Shown here: one piece after another, positions 51,791-60,462 of the stretch
Layout of the letters: each line of letters opens with the position of its first letter
Position numbering within the stretch: position 1 is the first letter of the stretch
Assembly (NCBI RefSeq): GCF_003997495.1
Contig: NZ_RZRU01000015.1
Coordinates: 1-64,000 of the forward strand
Origin: Mesorhizobium sp. M7A.F.Ca.US.008.03.1.1
GTDB taxonomy: Bacteria; Pseudomonadota; Alphaproteobacteria; Rhizobiales; Rhizobiaceae
Length of the DNA: 64,000 nt
Direction: 5' to 3'
Made by a program: the position numbers and the translations under genes
Notes under the pieces: model-generated
Told to the model about the DNA's origin: nothing
Databases searched by the model: none
The model's input: the letters and a program-made list of their open reading frames with translations, nothing else

Positions 51791-54780
51791 GCGGCGCGTT
51801 CCGCATTCCAGGAGCCGGCCGCTTCAAACAGGCGAAGACCGCGCGCTTCAGCTTCGATGGCCAGTCCTACACAGGCATCGAAGGCGACACGCTGGCCTCG
51901 GCGCTGCTCGCCAATGGCGTCCATCTCGTCGGTCGATCGTTCAAGTACCATCGTCCGCGCGGCATACTGTCGGCGGGCGCCGAGGAGCCGAACGCGCTGG
52001 TCGAGATCAAGCGCGACGCGGCACGCAAGACGCCGAACGTGCGGGCAACCGTGCAGGAGCTCTATGACGGGCTCGACGCGCAGTCGCAGAACCGGTGGCC
52101 GTCGCTGTCCTTCGACCTCGGCGCGGTCAGCGATATCGCCTCACCGCTGCTTTCGGCCGGCTTCTACTACAAGACCTTCATGTGGCCGAAAGCGGCGTGG
52201 AAGAGCCTCTACGAGCCAAAGATCCGCGCCGCGGCCGGGCTTGGCGTTTCCCCGGACCAGCCGGATCCCGACCATTATTCGTCACGCTACGCGCATTGCG
52301 ACGTGCTGGTGCTGGGCGGCGGTGCTGCAGGCATCGCGGCGGCATTGGCCGCGGCTGAAACGGGCGTGCGGGTCATCCTCGCCGACGAGCAGGCCGAGTT
52401 CGGCGGCAGCCTGCGTTTCGAGAGCGGCGCGAAAATCGACGGCCAGGATGGTTTTGCCTGGGCGCAAGCTGCGGTGGCGAAGCTCGCTGCCATGGACAAT
52501 GTCCGCGTGCTTTCGCGCACGACGGCGTTCGGCTATTACGCGCAGAATTTCGTCGCGCTGGTCGAGCGTGTCAGCGATCATCTGAAGGCTCCCGGCCACG
52601 ATCTGGCGCGCGAGCGGCTGTGGCAGGTCAGGGCCAAGCGCGTGGTGCTGGCCTCCGGCGCGATCGAGCGGCACATGGTGTTTGCCGACAACGACCGCCC
52701 GGGCATCATGCTGGCGGGTGCCGCGCGCACCTATCTCAACCACTATGGCGTCGCCGTCGGCAGGAATGTCGGCGTCTACACCGCCAATGATTCTGCCTAT
52801 GCAGCGGCGATCGACCTGAAGAAGGCCGGCGTCAACGTGGCGGCGATCGTCGATTTGCGCGACAATCCGACCGGACCGGTGATCGACGAGGCGAGGGCGC
52901 TCGGCATCGAGGTCAATTTCGGCCGCGCGGTGATCCGCGCTGGCGGCAAGCTCAGGGTGTCGTCGATGACCGTGCAGCCGAAGAACGGCGGCGGCGAACG
53001 CACCATTCCGGTCGATGCGATCCTGATGTCGGCCGGCTGGACGCCGTCGGTGCATCTGTTCTCGCAGTCGCGCGGCAAGGTCGCCTTCAACGACGAGACC
53101 AAGCGCTTCGTGCCCGGCACCTATGCGCAGGATTGCGTCTCGGTCGGCGCCTGCAACGGCACTGACGGGCTGTCTGCCACGGTGGACGAGGCCTATGCGG
53201 CTGGCGCCAAGGCGGCCAAGGATGCGGGTGCCAAAACCGCCAAGGGCAACAAGCCGAAGGTCGATGCCTCGGAGAGCTGGTCGCGCGGCATGCTGGGTGC
53301 GGCGCCCGGCGCCGGGCCGGACACGACGGTCAAAGCCTTCGTCGACTTCCAGAACGACGTCACCGCCAAGGACATCCGCCAGGCGGTGCACGAAGGCATG
53401 CGCTCGATCGAGCACGTCAAGCGCTTCACCACCAACGGCATGGCGACCGACCAGGGCAAGACCTCCAACATGCACGGCCTGGCGATTGCCGCCGAGATGC
53501 TGGGCAAGCCGATCCCGGAGGTCGGCCTGACCACGTTCCGGGCGCCCTATACGCCGGTGACCTTCGGCGCGATCGTCAGCCATGCGCGCGGTCCGCTGTT
53601 CGACCCGACACGCAGAACCGCGATCCACCCCTGGGCCGAGGCGCAAGGTGCCGTGTTCGAGGATGTCGGCCAGTGGAAGCGCGCCTGGTATTTTCCCAAG
53701 GCGGGTGAGGACATGCACGCGGCGGTCGACCGCGAATGCGTCGCGGTGCGCAAGACGGCCGGCCTGTTCGATGCCTCGACGCTGGGCAAGATCGAAGTGG
53801 TCGGGCCGGATGCGGCCAAATTCATGGAACTGCTCTACACCAATCCGTGGGAGAAGCTGGAACCCGGCCGCTGCCGCTACGGCATCATGCTGCGCGAGGA
53901 CGGTTTCATCTATGATGACGGCGTCGTCGGCAGGCTGGCGCCGGACCGTTTCCACGTGACCACGACGACCGGCGGCGCGCCGCGCGTCATGAACCACATG
54001 GAGGATTATCTCCAGACCGAGTTCCCGCATCTCAATGTCTGGCTGACCTCGATCACCGAGCAGTGGGCTGTCATCGCCGTGCAAGGCCCCAAGTCGCGTG
54101 ACATCATCGCGCCGTTGGTCGAAGGCATCGACATGTCGGACGAGGGGCTGCCGCATATGTCGGTGCGCGAAGGCAAGATCTGCGGCGTGCCGACCAGGCT
54201 GTTCCGCATGTCGTTCACCGGCGAGCGCGGCTTCGAGGTCAACGTGCCCGCCGACTATGGCCAGGCCGTCTGGGAAGCGCTGTGGGCTGAAGGCCAAAAG
54301 CACGGTGCGGCCGCCTACGGTACCGAGGCCATGCACGTGCTGCGTGCCGAAAAAGGCTACATCATCGTCGGACAGGACACCGACGGCACGGTGACGCCGA
54401 ACGATGCCGGTCTCGACTGGGCGGTCGGCAAGAAGAAGGCCGATTTCGTCGGCATCCGCGGCATGGCCCGGCCGGATCTGGTCGCCAAGGGCCGCAAGCA
54501 GCTGGTTGGCCTCAAGACCAAGGACCCCAAGGTGGTGCTGGAAGAAGGCGCGCAGATCGTCGAGGACCCGAAGCAGGCGATCCCGATGAAGATGATCGGC
54601 CACGTCACCTCGAGCTACTGGTCGGAAAATTGCGGCCGCTCGATCGCGCTGGCGCTGGTCGCCGGCGGCCGCGACCGCATGGGCGACACGCTCTACGTGC
54701 CGATGCCGAACGGGGTGATCGAAGTGGAAGTTACCGGCATGGTGTTCTTCGACGAGACGGGAGGTCGCCTCAATGGCTAA
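51787..54780 (+). CDS. soxA: Sarcosine oxidase, alpha subunit
   Basis: The alpha subunit binds NAD and tetrahydrofolate and receives electrons and formaldehyde from the beta subunit. The 997-residue protein has an N-terminal ferredoxin-like domain (about 20-110), a pyridine-nucleotide-binding domain from DVLVLGGGAAGIAAALA (172-188), a Cys-containing SVGACNGTDGLSATVDEAY, and a C-terminal GcvT-like folate domain (about 605-990) with GERGFEVNVPADYG. It overlaps soxG by 8 bases. Confidence 0.95.
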   Translation: MSGAFRIPGAGRFKQAKTARFSFDGQSYTGIEGDTLASALLANGVHLVGRSFKYHRPRGILSAGAEEPNALVEIKRDAARKTPNVRATVQELYDGLDAQSQNRWPSLSFDLGAVSDIASPLLSAGFYYKTFMWPKAAWKSLYEPKIRAAAGLGVSPDQPDPDHYSSRYAHCDVLVLGGGAAGIAAALAAAETGVRVILADEQAEFGGSLRFESGAKIDGQDGFAWAQAAVAKLAAMDNVRVLSRTTAFGYYAQNFVALVERVSDHLKAPGHDLARERLWQVRAKRVVLASGAIERHMVFADNDRPGIMLAGAARTYLNHYGVAVGRNVGVYTANDSAYAAAIDLKKAGVNVAAIVDLRDNPTGPVIDEARALGIEVNFGRAVIRAGGKLRVSSMTVQPKNGGGERTIPVDAILMSAGWTPSVHLFSQSRGKVAFNDETKRFVPGTYAQDCVSVGACNGTDGLSATVDEAYAAGAKAAKDAGAKTAKGNKPKVDASESWSRGMLGAAPGAGPDTTVKAFVDFQNDVTAKDIRQAVHEGMRSIEHVKRFTTNGMATDQGKTSNMHGLAIAAEMLGKPIPEVGLTTFRAPYTPVTFGAIVSHARGPLFDPTRRTAIHPWAEAQGAVFEDVGQWKRAWYFPKAGEDMHAAVDRECVAVRKTAGLFDASTLGKIEVVGPDAAKFMELLYTNPWEKLEPGRCRYGIMLREDGFIYDDGVVGRLAPDRFHVTTTTGGAPRVMNHMEDYLQTEFPHLNVWLTSITEQWAVIAVQGPKSRDIIAPLVEGIDMSDEGLPHMSVREGKICGVPTRLFRMSFTGERGFEVNVPADYGQAVWEALWAEGQKHGAAAYGTEAMHVLRAEKGYIIVGQDTDGTVTPNDAGLDWAVGKKKADFVGIRGMARPDLVAKGRKQLVGLKTKDPKVVLEEGAQIVEDPKQAIPMKMIGHVTSSYWSENCGRSIALALVAGGRDRMGDTLYVPMPNGVIEVEVTGMVFFDETGGRLNG

Positions 54781-55357
54781 GGCCGCTGCAAGGAAGACGG
54801 CTCCGGCTGCATCGCCTTCGGTTGAACGCCGTCCGGCGCTGGCTGGTCGCAGCACCACTGCTGCCGGCGTCAAGGTCGAGGTGCTGCCGCCCGCCGAGCG
54901 CATGTCATTGCGTGCGCCGGAGGGCTCGGTTGCAGCGCTTTCGAAGGCGCTCGGCGTGACCTTGCCGAACAAGCCTAAGACGTCTGCCTCGAAGGGCGGG
55001 CGCACCGCCCTGTGGCTCGGCCCCGACGAATGGCTGGTCATCGACGAGGCCGGCAACGATCCGCTCGCCGATCGCGCCAAAGTATCCGCGCTGCATTCGG
55101 CGGTCGGTGTCTCGCATCGCAACATCGCGATATCCGTGACGGGCGCCGGAGCCGCGGCGACGATCAATGCGGGCTGCCCGCAGGATCTGTCGCTCGAGGC
55201 CTTCCCGGTGGGAGCAGCGTCGCGCACCATCCTGGGTAAGACCGAGATCGTGCTGCTGCGCACGGCTAACGAAGCCTTCCGTGTCGAATGCTGGCGTTCC
55301 TTCTCGGACTATGTCTTTACTTTCCTGTCCGAGGGATCGCGCGACGCGGCGGTCTGA
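54773..55357 (+). CDS. soxG: Sarcosine oxidase, gamma subunit
   Basis: The 194-residue protein has an Ala/Lys-rich N-terminus and the SoxG fold with TALWLGPDEWLVID near residue 80, VSHRNIAISVTGAGA and GCPQDLSLEAFPVG. It completes the heterotetramer. The ATG at 54773 lies inside the soxA end, so the genes are coupled. The operon ends here. Confidence 0.93.
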   Translation: MAKAAARKTAPAASPSVERRPALAGRSTTAAGVKVEVLPPAERMSLRAPEGSVAALSKALGVTLPNKPKTSASKGGRTALWLGPDEWLVIDEAGNDPLADRAKVSALHSAVGVSHRNIAISVTGAGAAATINAGCPQDLSLEAFPVGAASRTILGKTEIVLLRTANEAFRVECWRSFSDYVFTFLSEGSRDAAV

Positions 55358-55416
55358 GCTCGGAACGTTTTGCAGGGCACGCTCGTTCTGCATCCGCACG
55401 CCGAGGGAGAACGCCG

Positions 55417-55647
55417 ATGCCGTCGAATTCCGCGCCGAAGTCGCCGGTCATAAAGACATCGGCCGTCCGCTCGCTCGAGCATGAGCGGCACGAAGCGCCG
55501 AGCGCCGAAGAGGAACTCGAGGAAGGCCTCGAAGACACGTTCCCGGCCAGCGATCCGATATCCATTACCGGAACCGCCATCCCCGGCGCACCGGCAAGAC
55601 CGGGCAAGGCCAAGACCGTGCCAGGGCGCAAGAAGCGCAAGACGTAA
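55417..55647 (+). CDS. Small acidic-core protein, unknown
   Basis: The 76-residue protein has a basic C-terminus (GRKKRKT) and the segment EEELEEGLEDTFPASDPISIT, a motif seen in many short alphaproteobacterial proteins of unknown function. GAGGGAGA precedes the ATG at 55417. It stands between soxG and the ThuA-like gene and is probably transcribed alone. Confidence 0.65.
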   Translation: MPSNSAPKSPVIKTSAVRSLEHERHEAPSAEEELEEGLEDTFPASDPISITGTAIPGAPARPGKAKTVPGRKKRKT

Positions 55648-55723
55648 TTTCCATCGGACCAGATCGGATCGGACCTTCTCAATCCCGTTGGGCATGCTAT
55701 TTAAAGCGCTTTGGGAGATGAAA

Positions 55724-56509
55724 ATGCCGACAAAAGCGACCGTTTGGGGCGAAAATGTCCACGAGCAGACCAATGAAGCCGTGCGCGGCCTCTATCCCCT
55801 GGGAATGCATGGCACCATTGCCGCGGCGCTCAACCAGGACAAGGGCATCGAGGCGACCACCGCCACCTTGCAGGAGCCCGAGCACGGCCTGGGCGAAAAG
55901 CGCCTGGCGGCCACCGACGTGCTTTTGTGGTGGGGCCACGCGGCGCATGGCGAGGTCAAGGACGAGATCGTCGAGCGGGTGCAGAGGCGTGTGTGGGAAG
56001 GGATGGGCCTGATCGTGCTCCATTCCGGCCATTACTCGAAGATATTCAAGCGGCTGATGGGCACGCCCTGTTCGCTGAAATGGCGCGAGGCGGGCGAGCG
56101 CGAGCGCGTCTGGGCGATCAACCGCGGCCACCCGATCGCGCAAGGCATCGGCGAGTGCCTGGAGATCGGCGAGACCGAAATGTATGGCGAGCCGTTCGCG
56201 GTGCCGGAGCCGCTGGAGACGGTGTTCGTCTCCTGGTACGAGGGCGGCGAGGTGTTCCGGTCCGGGCTGACCTACCAGCGGGGCGCGGGACGGATCTTCT
56301 ACTTCTCGCCTGGCCACGAGACCTATCCGATCTATCACAATGAGGGCGTGCAGCAGGTGCTGCGCAACGCGGTGCACTGGGCGCACAATCCGGCGCCGGC
56401 ATGGTCCGGCATCACCAACGCGCCGAACGTGCCGACGGATGCGGCCAAGGAGAAGATCGTCCAGAAGGGGCTGCGCCTGCATGCCGATGGCGACAAGGGC
56501 CTTGGTTGA
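55724..56509 (+). CDS. thuA: ThuA-like trehalose utilisation protein
   Basis: The 261-residue protein has the ThuA core: ATVWGENVHEQTNEAVRGLYPLGMHGTI at the front in outline, LLWWGHAAHGEV near residue 65, LIVLHSGHYSKIFKRLMG and a closing FSPGHETYPIYH. ThuA proteins are glutamine-amidotransferase-fold enzymes that with ThuB degrade trehalose-derived keto-sugars in rhizobia. The start at 55724 has GGGAG upstream; 55718 is an in-frame alternative. No thuEFGK transporter is here, so the substrate may differ. Confidence 0.8.
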   Translation: MPTKATVWGENVHEQTNEAVRGLYPLGMHGTIAAALNQDKGIEATTATLQEPEHGLGEKRLAATDVLLWWGHAAHGEVKDEIVERVQRRVWEGMGLIVLHSGHYSKIFKRLMGTPCSLKWREAGERERVWAINRGHPIAQGIGECLEIGETEMYGEPFAVPEPLETVFVSWYEGGEVFRSGLTYQRGAGRIFYFSPGHETYPIYHNEGVQQVLRNAVHWAHNPAPAWSGITNAPNVPTDAAKEKIVQKGLRLHADGDKGLG

Positions 56510-56576
56510 TTAGGGCGGCCTGACCTGATCGGGCCTGAGTTGCCTAAGGCGTGAGTTGATTTGGGGCTTGGGGCTA

Positions 56577-57626
56577 ATGCATCGAATTCTTCTGCTCGGC
56601 ACCGGCGGTATCGCCGGGCATCATGTCGAGGAGTTCGCCGGGATTGCCGGCTGCAGCATCGTCGCCTGTGTCGACCAGGTGCCCGGCCGCGCTGCGGCGT
56701 TCGCCGCCGTCAGCAAGATCGGCGATTCTTTCGAGAGCCTGGACGCGGCGATCGCCTGGGGCCAGTTCGATGCCGCCATCAACGCGACGCCGGATGGGGC
56801 GCATATGGCAACGACACTGGCGCTGCTCGGCGCCGGAAAACACGTGTTTTGCGAAAAGCCGCTGGCACCGAACCACGCCGATGCGCTTGATATGACCGAA
56901 GCGGCCGAGGCTGCCGGGGTGATCAACATGGTCAACCTGACCTATCGCAACTCACCGGCGATCCACGAGGCGCGGCGCATGGTTCAGGCCGGCGAGATCG
57001 GCGCGTTGCGCCATGTCGAGGCGAGCTATCGGCAAAGCTGGCTGGTCAGCAAATCATGGGGTGACTGGCGGGTCGAGGACAAATGGCTGTGGCGCCTGTC
57101 GATCCGGCACGGCTCGACAGGCGTGCTGGGCGATGTCGGCATCCATATCCTCGACTTCGCCACCTATGGCGCCGACCAGGACATCGTCAGCCTGCACGCC
57201 GATCTGCTGACGTTTCCGAAGGCCGAGGGCGGGCGCATCGGCGACTATGTGCTGGACGCCAATGACAGCGTGGCAATGACGGCGCGGCTCAGCTCCGGAG
57301 CGCTCGCCACGATCGTGGCGAGCCGCTACATGACCGGCCACGCCAACGATCTCTCGCTGGCCCTGCATGGCACCAAGGGCGCCATCAAGGTAGAAACCGA
57401 CGGCAAGGCATCGAACCTGTCCGCCTGCCTGGGTGGGGATGTCGATCTGCAGCGCTGGCAGACGCTGGCGCTGCCCGATGTCAAGCGCAACGCCCGGCGC
57501 TTCGCCGACGCGCTCGACGCGGGCCGCAACGGCGATCCGTCGTTCCGGCGCGCCGCCGACATGCAGAAGCTGATCGACGCAGCCTTCGAGAGTTCAGCGG
57601 CTAAACTGCCGATCTCGGTCGGCTGA
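56577..57626 (+). CDS. Gfo/Idh/MocA family oxidoreductase (ThuB-like)
   Basis: The 349-residue protein has the dinucleotide site ILLLGTGGIAGHH (4-16), the EKPLAPN motif with catalytic lysine near residue 101, and GDVGIHILDFATYG for substrate binding. It follows the ThuA-like gene by 67 bases, as thuB follows thuA, so I infer oxidation of a sugar or polyol. Members share low identity, and inositol-type substrates cannot be excluded. Confidence 0.82.
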   Translation: MHRILLLGTGGIAGHHVEEFAGIAGCSIVACVDQVPGRAAAFAAVSKIGDSFESLDAAIAWGQFDAAINATPDGAHMATTLALLGAGKHVFCEKPLAPNHADALDMTEAAEAAGVINMVNLTYRNSPAIHEARRMVQAGEIGALRHVEASYRQSWLVSKSWGDWRVEDKWLWRLSIRHGSTGVLGDVGIHILDFATYGADQDIVSLHADLLTFPKAEGGRIGDYVLDANDSVAMTARLSSGALATIVASRYMTGHANDLSLALHGTKGAIKVETDGKASNLSACLGGDVDLQRWQTLALPDVKRNARRFADALDAGRNGDPSFRRAADMQKLIDAAFESSAAKLPISVG

Positions 57627-57668
57627 AACCGGCCGGCTTGTGGCGGCCAGACGTGATTTCTGCGGAAA

Positions 57669-57917
57669 TCAGAATGCGCTCGGCACAATCCACGGATTGA
57701 TGCTGATGCCGAGGCGCGGGCCCTTGCCCTCAGCGGTGTTTTCCGTGGCGCCCTTCTTCTCGACCGACCCGGTCGAAGCGCAATCGAGCTTCACGTTGGC
57801 CTTGGTGTCAATGCAGGTTGCGGTGGGCGCATGCTTGACGGGGTGAGCGGTGCCGGCGGCGAAGGCCGAGCCCGAAAGTGCCAGCACGGCGGCCAGGGTG
57901 AGAAGGGTCTTTTTCAT
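57669..57917 (-). CDS. Small secreted protein, unknown
   Basis: The 82-residue precursor has a clear signal peptide (MKKTLLTLAAVLALSGSAFA), then a short mature part with two cysteines (TCIDTKANVKLDC) and an acidic/Lys-rich stretch. No family recognised. Its promoter region holds two TGTACG/CGTACG palindromes likely bound by the next gene's TetR protein. Confidence 0.7.
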   Translation of the reverse strand: MKKTLLTLAAVLALSGSAFAAGTAHPVKHAPTATCIDTKANVKLDCASTGSVEKKGATENTAEGKGPRLGISINPWIVPSAF

Positions 57918-57950
57918 TGTCGATCTCCGTTTTCGACGGGTGAATTTTTC

Positions 57951-57964
57951 TCGTACATGTACGA
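57951..57964. promoter_or_regulatory. Palindrome TCGTACATGTACGA upstream of the small secreted protein gene
   Basis: This perfect 14-bp palindrome lies 34 bases ahead of the small secreted gene, where it would cover the promoter. A half-site CCGTAC follows at 57969-57974. Together with the 16-bp palindrome at 58009 and a degenerate site at 58784 before the TetR gene, it suggests a common regulator. Confidence 0.5.
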
Positions 57965-58008
57965 TACACCGTACAGATACGTCCGCCGACCGCGAAGTTC
58001 AAGTCAAA

Positions 58009-58024
58009 ACCGTACGCGTACGGT
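58009..58024. promoter_or_regulatory. Palindrome ACCGTACGCGTACGGT
   Basis: A perfect 16-bp palindrome of the size and symmetry bound by TetR dimers, between the small secreted gene and the end of the TetR gene. It shares CGTAC half-sites with the palindrome at 57951. Confidence 0.5.
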
Positions 58025-58100
58025 AACTTCTTTGTTAACCAAGAAATTCGCCCCGCTTTGGCTGGGTAGAGAGAGGACATGGAAACGAAGGAACTGGCGT

Positions 58101-58745
58101 TCAGCAGTTGACCGGTGTCTCGGTCAGCGGCGGCACGTTTTGCGTGCTGAGCGTGGCAAGCGTGAAATCGCACATCCGCTTCACGAAAGCCTGCGGATCG
58201 CCGAAGGGGTAGAACGGAAAGGTGATGAGCAGCGAGATCGTGCCATGGCCGACCGCCCACAGCATGGTGGCGATGGCGCGCGGATCGCCTTGCAACTTGC
58301 CGGCGGCAACGCAGGCCTCGACCCTGCTGATCAGTGCTTTCATAGCTGGGTTGCCCTCTTCCATGTCCTCGTAGCTTCTGCCTTCCGGCAGCTTGGTCTT
58401 TTCGGTCATGAAGACAGTCCGGTATTCATTGGGATTGCCAAGCCCGAAGGCGGCATATTCCGTCATCACTGCTTGCAAGGCCTCGATCGGATCGTCGGAC
58501 GAATGTTCCTCGATGCGTCGGGCAAGCGTCTCGAACGCATCTTCCGCCAGTGCAAACAGGATGTCCTGTTTGTCGGCGAAGTAGGAATAGACCGACATTG
58601 GGGCATAGCCGACCCGCTTGGCCAATTTGCGGATGGTCAGGCCCTCATAGCCTTCTTCCTGGACGAGCTTATGGGCGGCCGCAACCAACTCGGAGCGCTG
58701 TTCTGCCTTTTGTTTCTCGCGGCGTGTCTGGACGCTCTGCGGCAA
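58101..58745 (-). CDS. TetR/AcrR family transcriptional regulator
   Basis: The 214-residue protein has the TetR helix-turn-helix LTIRKLAKRVGYAPMSVYSYFADKQDIL in outline (about residues 36-63) and a C-terminal WHG/TetR_C-like effector domain. Its N-terminus is strongly basic. A site TATACGCTGTACGG at 58784-58797, just upstream of its start, resembles the palindromes on its other side, so self-control is likely. It may also govern the acyl-CoA genes upstream on the same strand. Confidence 0.88.
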   Translation of the reverse strand: MPQSVQTRREKQKAEQRSELVAAAHKLVQEEGYEGLTIRKLAKRVGYAPMSVYSYFADKQDILFALAEDAFETLARRIEEHSSDDPIEALQAVMTEYAAFGLGNPNEYRTVFMTEKTKLPEGRSYEDMEEGNPAMKALISRVEACVAAGKLQGDPRAIATMLWAVGHGTISLLITFPFYPFGDPQAFVKRMCDFTLATLSTQNVPPLTETPVNC

Positions 58746-58780
58746 GATCTGGTGCCTTTGGTTGTCGGTGGCTGGCTAAA

Positions 58781-58909
58781 TTATATACGCTGTACGGAAA
58801 CGGACAAGGGCACGGGAAGTTCCCAAGCGGCATGCTTCGGATCGTGCCCACGCTCGTCGAAGTTAGGCAGACCCGTGATCAACATCGTTGCTCCGTCAAA
58901 GCGGCCCAT
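58781..58909 (-). pseudogene. Truncated SDR-like relic coupled to the phosphotransferase gene
   Basis: ATG at 58909 overlaps the stop of the phosphotransferase gene (TGATG), as for a true next gene. The 42-codon frame starts MGRFDGATMLITG, the usual opening strand of a short-chain dehydrogenase, but then departs (LPNFDERGHDP...) and stops at 58781-58783 without the Rossmann glycines. I read a gene whose remainder was deleted; the tail overlaps the TetR promoter. Confidence 0.5.
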
Positions 58910-59940
58910 CACGCCTCCTTGTCGATCAGTCTTGCGGCGAGATGCGAAAGCAGCTTTACCGCCTCGCCATAGGTCCTGGCTTTTTCCGGATTGGAGGCGT
59001 TGCCGTCCAGCGCCCGCTTGAAGACGCCCTGGCAGATTGCAGCCAGCCGGAAGAAGGAAAAGGCCAGGAAGAACGTCCAGTTCCCTATACCGGTGAGCCC
59101 GCGCCGCCGGCAGTAGCTGGCGACATAGTCCTCCTCGGAGGGAAGGCCAAGCGCGGAACGGTCGACACCACCCAGGCCGCGAAAACCCGACGCGTGCGGC
59201 AGCCGCCATTGCATGCACTGATAGGCGATATCGGCGAAGGGGTGGCCTGATGTCGACAGTTCCCAGTCGAGCACCGCCAGAACCGTTGGCCGCTCCGGCG
59301 CGAAGATCAGATTGTCCAACCGGTAGTCGCCATGCACCAACGAGATCCGGCCGTCATCGGCGGGCATATGCGTTTCCAACCAGGCAATCAGCCGGTCCAT
59401 GTCGGCGACGGTGCCGGTTTCCGAGGCACGGTACTGGCTGGTCCAGCGCGCCAGCTGGCGTTCGAAATAGCTGCCCGGCCGGCCGAAATCGCCGAGACCC
59501 ACTGTTTCGACATCGACCTCGTGCAGCGCGGCAAGGGTATCGTTCATGGCGTCGTAGATGGCGGCGCGTTCTTCGTTGTCGCGCGCCTCCGGCAACGCCG
59601 GATCCCAGAAGATGCGGCCGTCGAGGAAATCCATCACGTAGAACATGCGGCCGATCGGCGAGTCCTCAGCCGACAGATGCAGCATGGCAGGCACAGGCAC
59701 GGCGGTGCCGGCAAGCGCGCTCATCACCCTGAATTCGCGGTCGACCTGGTGCGCCGATTTCAGCAATTGCCCCGGCGGCTTGGCGCGCAGCACGTAGCGG
59801 CCGCTTGCCGCCGTCAAAAGGTAGGTCGGGTTCGATTGGCCGGATTTAAACTTTTCGATTGCAGCAAGCCTGCAAAAGCCCGGTATGTTCGCCTCGAGGT
59901 AAGGCGCAAGCGCTGGCTGGTCGAGAACGGGATCACTCAT
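58909..59940 (-). CDS. Phosphotransferase family protein (ACAD10-type APH domain)
   Basis: The 343-residue aminoglycoside-phosphotransferase-fold protein has FKSGQSNPTYLL at the front, the catalytic HGDYRLDNLIF near residue 202 and VLDWELS for metal binding. This subgroup, as in human ACAD10/11, goes with acyl-CoA dehydrogenases and phosphorylates 4-hydroxyacyl-CoAs. An acyl-CoA dehydrogenase is indeed encoded 1.5 kb away. It overlaps the MaoC gene by ATGA. Confidence 0.88.
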   Translation of the reverse strand: MSDPVLDQPALAPYLEANIPGFCRLAAIEKFKSGQSNPTYLLTAASGRYVLRAKPPGQLLKSAHQVDREFRVMSALAGTAVPVPAMLHLSAEDSPIGRMFYVMDFLDGRIFWDPALPEARDNEERAAIYDAMNDTLAALHEVDVETVGLGDFGRPGSYFERQLARWTSQYRASETGTVADMDRLIAWLETHMPADDGRISLVHGDYRLDNLIFAPERPTVLAVLDWELSTSGHPFADIAYQCMQWRLPHASGFRGLGGVDRSALGLPSEEDYVASYCRRRGLTGIGNWTFFLAFSFFRLAAICQGVFKRALDGNASNPEKARTYGEAVKLLSHLAARLIDKEA

Positions 59941-60422
59941 GCCGTCTCGGGCTGGCGTTCTATCAAGGTCAGCGTCAGCCAGCGGGCAGTCAGCGCCGGC
60001 TTCTTCGAACCCTCGATCTCGATCGTCACGTCATGCGCCGTCTGCACCCAGCCCGATGGCCTGACCTTGACGTCGGCCAGCACGAAACGCGTGCGGATGC
60101 GCGCACCGGTCTTCACCGGCGCCAGGAAGCGCAACGAATCGAAGCCGTGGTTGACGCCCATCTTGCTGTTTTCCAGCGGTGGCATGGTCTCGAACGTCAT
60201 AGCCGACAACAGCGACAGCGACAGGAAGCCGTGCGCGATGGTGCCGCCGAACGGCGTCTCGCGCATGGCCCGCTCCGGGTCGCAGTGGATGAACTGGTGG
60301 TCGTCGGTGGCGTCGGCGAACTGGTCGATCATGCGTTGCGTGACCACCCGCCACGGCGACACGCCAACCTCCTTGCCGACATTGGCCAGAAGCACATCGA
60401 GACTGATCGGTTCCACGCTCAT
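59937..60422 (-). CDS. MaoC family (R)-specific enoyl-CoA hydratase
   Basis: The 161-residue hot-dog protein has FADATDDHQFIHCDPERA with the Asp/His catalytic pair near residues 40-45 and TPFGGTIAHGFLSLSLLS. It hydrates trans-2-enoyl-CoA. It lies between the SDR and the phosphotransferase on one transcript. Confidence 0.92.
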   Translation of the reverse strand: MSVEPISLDVLLANVGKEVGVSPWRVVTQRMIDQFADATDDHQFIHCDPERAMRETPFGGTIAHGFLSLSLLSAMTFETMPPLENSKMGVNHGFDSLRFLAPVKTGARIRTRFVLADVKVRPSGWVQTAHDVTIEIEGSKKPALTARWLTLTLIERQPETA

Positions 60423-60462
60423 GTCCTCCAGTTCACCCCCCGGCTTCTGTGGCCGGAAAATG

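Noticed and set aside
52282..55263. 993-codon minus-strand open frame opposite soxA and soxG
   Set aside because: Same antisense composition artefact; soxA has full family motifs on the plus strand.
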